Translations under genes and position numbers: made by a program
Shown here: in pieces, positions 4,944-6,038 of the stretch
Position numbering within the stretch: position 1 is the stretch's first letter
How the letters are laid out: every line of letters starts with the position of its first letter
Notes under the pieces: model-generated
Databases searched by the model: none
Seen by the model: only the letters and a program-made list of their open reading frames with translations
Told to the model about the DNA's origin: nothing
DNA from: Dehalococcoidia bacterium
GTDB lineage: Bacteria; Chloroflexota; Dehalococcoidia; Tepidiformales; Tepidiformaceae
Assembly: GCA_007126855.1 (NCBI GenBank)
Contig: SLAK01000252.1
Span: 1-6,038, forward strand
Length of the DNA: 6,038 bases
Direction of reading: 5' to 3'

Positions 4944-6012
4944 TGGCTGGCGTCAATTCTTCAGTAGGTTCTTCCAGTGTAATGCGGGGGAACTGGAGAA
5001 GCATAAGTTCCAGGGCTGGCTGGGCCTGGACCTGTGCCATGAGGTCCTGGCGGGCCCGCTGGATGGCGCGGAGGGCTTCCACGATGCGCGGCAGGGATTC
5101 CGTGTTTTCTTCGTGGGCAGCCAGGCGAAGGCGCGCTTCCCAGAACGTCTCCCAGGCGTCGAGCTCGGCGCCGACGGCGCGGCGATCGCGGCGCCAGCGG
5201 CCGGCAAGGTCCTCGGCATAGCGCAGGCGTTCGCTGACCGGCGCGGCGGCCATGGCGGCACAGCGTTCGAGGAAGCGCGCGTGGTCGTCCATAAGGTCGG
5301 GCTGTTCGGCAAAGGCGATGGCGCGGGCCGGGCGGCCACGGGCTTCGGTGGCGGCGCGTTCGGCGATGTCCGGGGCGACGCCGCGATCGATGAGGCCCTG
5401 CTGGATCTCGTCGCGATGGACAAAGGGGACGTCGATCCGGCGGCAGCGGCTGCGGATGGTCTCGATGAGCTCTTCGGGCGCTGCCGAGACGAGGATGAAG
5501 ACGGAATGGCCAGGGGGCTCTTCGAGGGTCTTTAGCATCGCGTGGGCGGCGTCGCGGCCGAGCCGCTCGGCGGGTTCGATGATGATGGTGCGGTAGCGGG
5601 CTTCGAGCGGATAGCGGGCGCTGAGGTCGACGAGGCCGCGCACCTGGCAGATGCGGATGTCGCGGGAGTCGGGGTGGGCGGCGTGGCCGCTTTCGCCGGA
5701 GCGCGGCTGGCAGAGCGTGTCGCCAGGACCTAGCGCGATGACGTCGGGATGGTTGTCCGCGGCAATGAGGCGGCACGGCCTGCACTCACCGCAGGGCTTT
5801 TCGGCCGTGGGATGCGGCTCGTCGGCGAACAGGGATGCGCCGGCGGGCGGCTGGCCGCCTTCGCAATTGAGCATGAGCGCAAAGTACCGCGCAAGGAAGG
5901 TGCGGCCGGTGGCCTCCGCACCGGCGAGGAGCAGGGCATGGGGCGGATCGTCGCGGCCTGCGAGGTCGCGAAGCTCGCGCAGGATAGCGGCATGGCCGAT
6001 GGGGGGATGCAT
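4936..6012 (-). CDS. holB: DNA polymerase III clamp-loader subunit delta'
   Basis: This 358-residue protein is the delta' subunit of the clamp loader, which with delta and the tau/gamma subunits loads the beta sliding clamp at the replication fork. It opens with IGHAAILRELR and HALLLAG, then a degenerate P-loop GAEATGRT (31-38) with Arg37 in place of the ATP-binding Lys, as expected for the non-hydrolysing delta'. The zinc module is Cys50, Cys74, Cys77, Cys80 (CGECRPC at 74-80). HPDVIAL (88-94) is followed by a somewhat long polar insert (95-118), then IRICQVRGLVDL, YRTIIIEPAERL (Walker B region, EPAE instead of DEAx), AMLKTLEEPP (158-167) and SRC motif (188-190). The C-terminal collar domain covers about 240-345. 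The start is ATG 6012; the frame is open to the right edge, but IGH normally lies near the N terminus. A TGA in another frame shares one base with this ATG, suggesting an upstream operon gene. holB next to ricT is a known arrangement. Confidence 0.95.
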   Translation of the reverse strand: MHPPIGHAAILRELRDLAGRDDPPHALLLAGAEATGRTFLARYFALMLNCEGGQPPAGASLFADEPHPTAEKPCGECRPCRLIAADNHPDVIALGPGDTLCQPRSGESGHAAHPDSRDIRICQVRGLVDLSARYPLEARYRTIIIEPAERLGRDAAHAMLKTLEEPPGHSVFILVSAAPEELIETIRSRCRRIDVPFVHRDEIQQGLIDRGVAPDIAERAATEARGRPARAIAFAEQPDLMDDHARFLERCAAMAAAPVSERLRYAEDLAGRWRRDRRAVGAELDAWETFWEARLRLAAHEENTESLPRIVEALRAIQRARQDLMAQVQAQPALELMLLQFPRITLEEPTEELTPANA

Positions 6013-6038
6013 CAGCCTGAGCCTATCACGGGGCAGGG

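Noticed and set aside
3921..4967. A 348-codon open frame on the plus strand opposite ricT
   Set aside because: The minus strand carries the unmistakable RicT cysteine clusters; this frame is a compositional shadow.
6012..6038. Possible 3' end of an upstream gene whose TGA (6014-6012) shares a base with the holB ATG
   Set aside because: Only eight codons are visible (PCPVIGSG), too few to identify or to prove coding; tmk is a frequent neighbour of holB, but nothing here shows it.

Overview
The window is GC-rich bacterial DNA, and every gene I can support lies on the minus strand. Read in the direction of transcription (right to left) the order is: holB (DNA polymerase III delta'), ricT (PSP1-domain Fe-S protein), a small Cys-rich protein, a HAD phosphatase-like protein, an acyl-CoA dehydrogenase-fold protein, a secreted and membrane-anchored Gmad2-domain protein, and the N-terminal part of an FMN-binding split-barrel (PPOX-like) protein cut by the left edge. 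The long plus-strand reading frames are antisense shadows caused by strong third-position GC bias.

Organism: no rRNA or other phylogenetic marker is present. The GC richness, the holB-ricT pair, and a Gmad2 exoprotein with a PPDTG plus membrane-anchor tail suggest to me a Chloroflexota bacterium of the Dehalococcoidia/Tepidiformia kind. This is inference only.

Right part (3618-6012): holB and ricT overlap by 8 bases and form a translationally coupled housekeeping pair, as in the holB-yaaT arrangement of Firmicutes. RicT carries both cysteine clusters of the family and an unusual disordered Arg/Gly-rich C-terminal extension. A strong hairpin covers the ricT stop codon and a second structure follows it, so the operon probably ends or is processed there.

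Middle (2412-3580): a 69-residue CxxC...CxxC protein is followed by a structured, pyrimidine-rich leader. Next comes a HAD protein closely resembling the N-terminal phosphatase domain of soluble epoxide hydrolase/ACAD10. It appears to start at CTG, behind a near-perfect Shine-Dalgarno. An ACAD-fold gene follows after 79 bases. The HAD-ACAD pair mirrors part of the domain order of ACAD10, but this ACAD lacks the usual catalytic glutamate.

Left part (1-1076): the Gmad2 protein has a signal peptide, one Ig-like domain with two cysteines, and a sorting-signal-like tail. A 224-base gene-free stretch holding two overlapping long inverted repeats then leads to the PPOX-like gene. I see no mobile element, CRISPR array, tRNA or rRNA.
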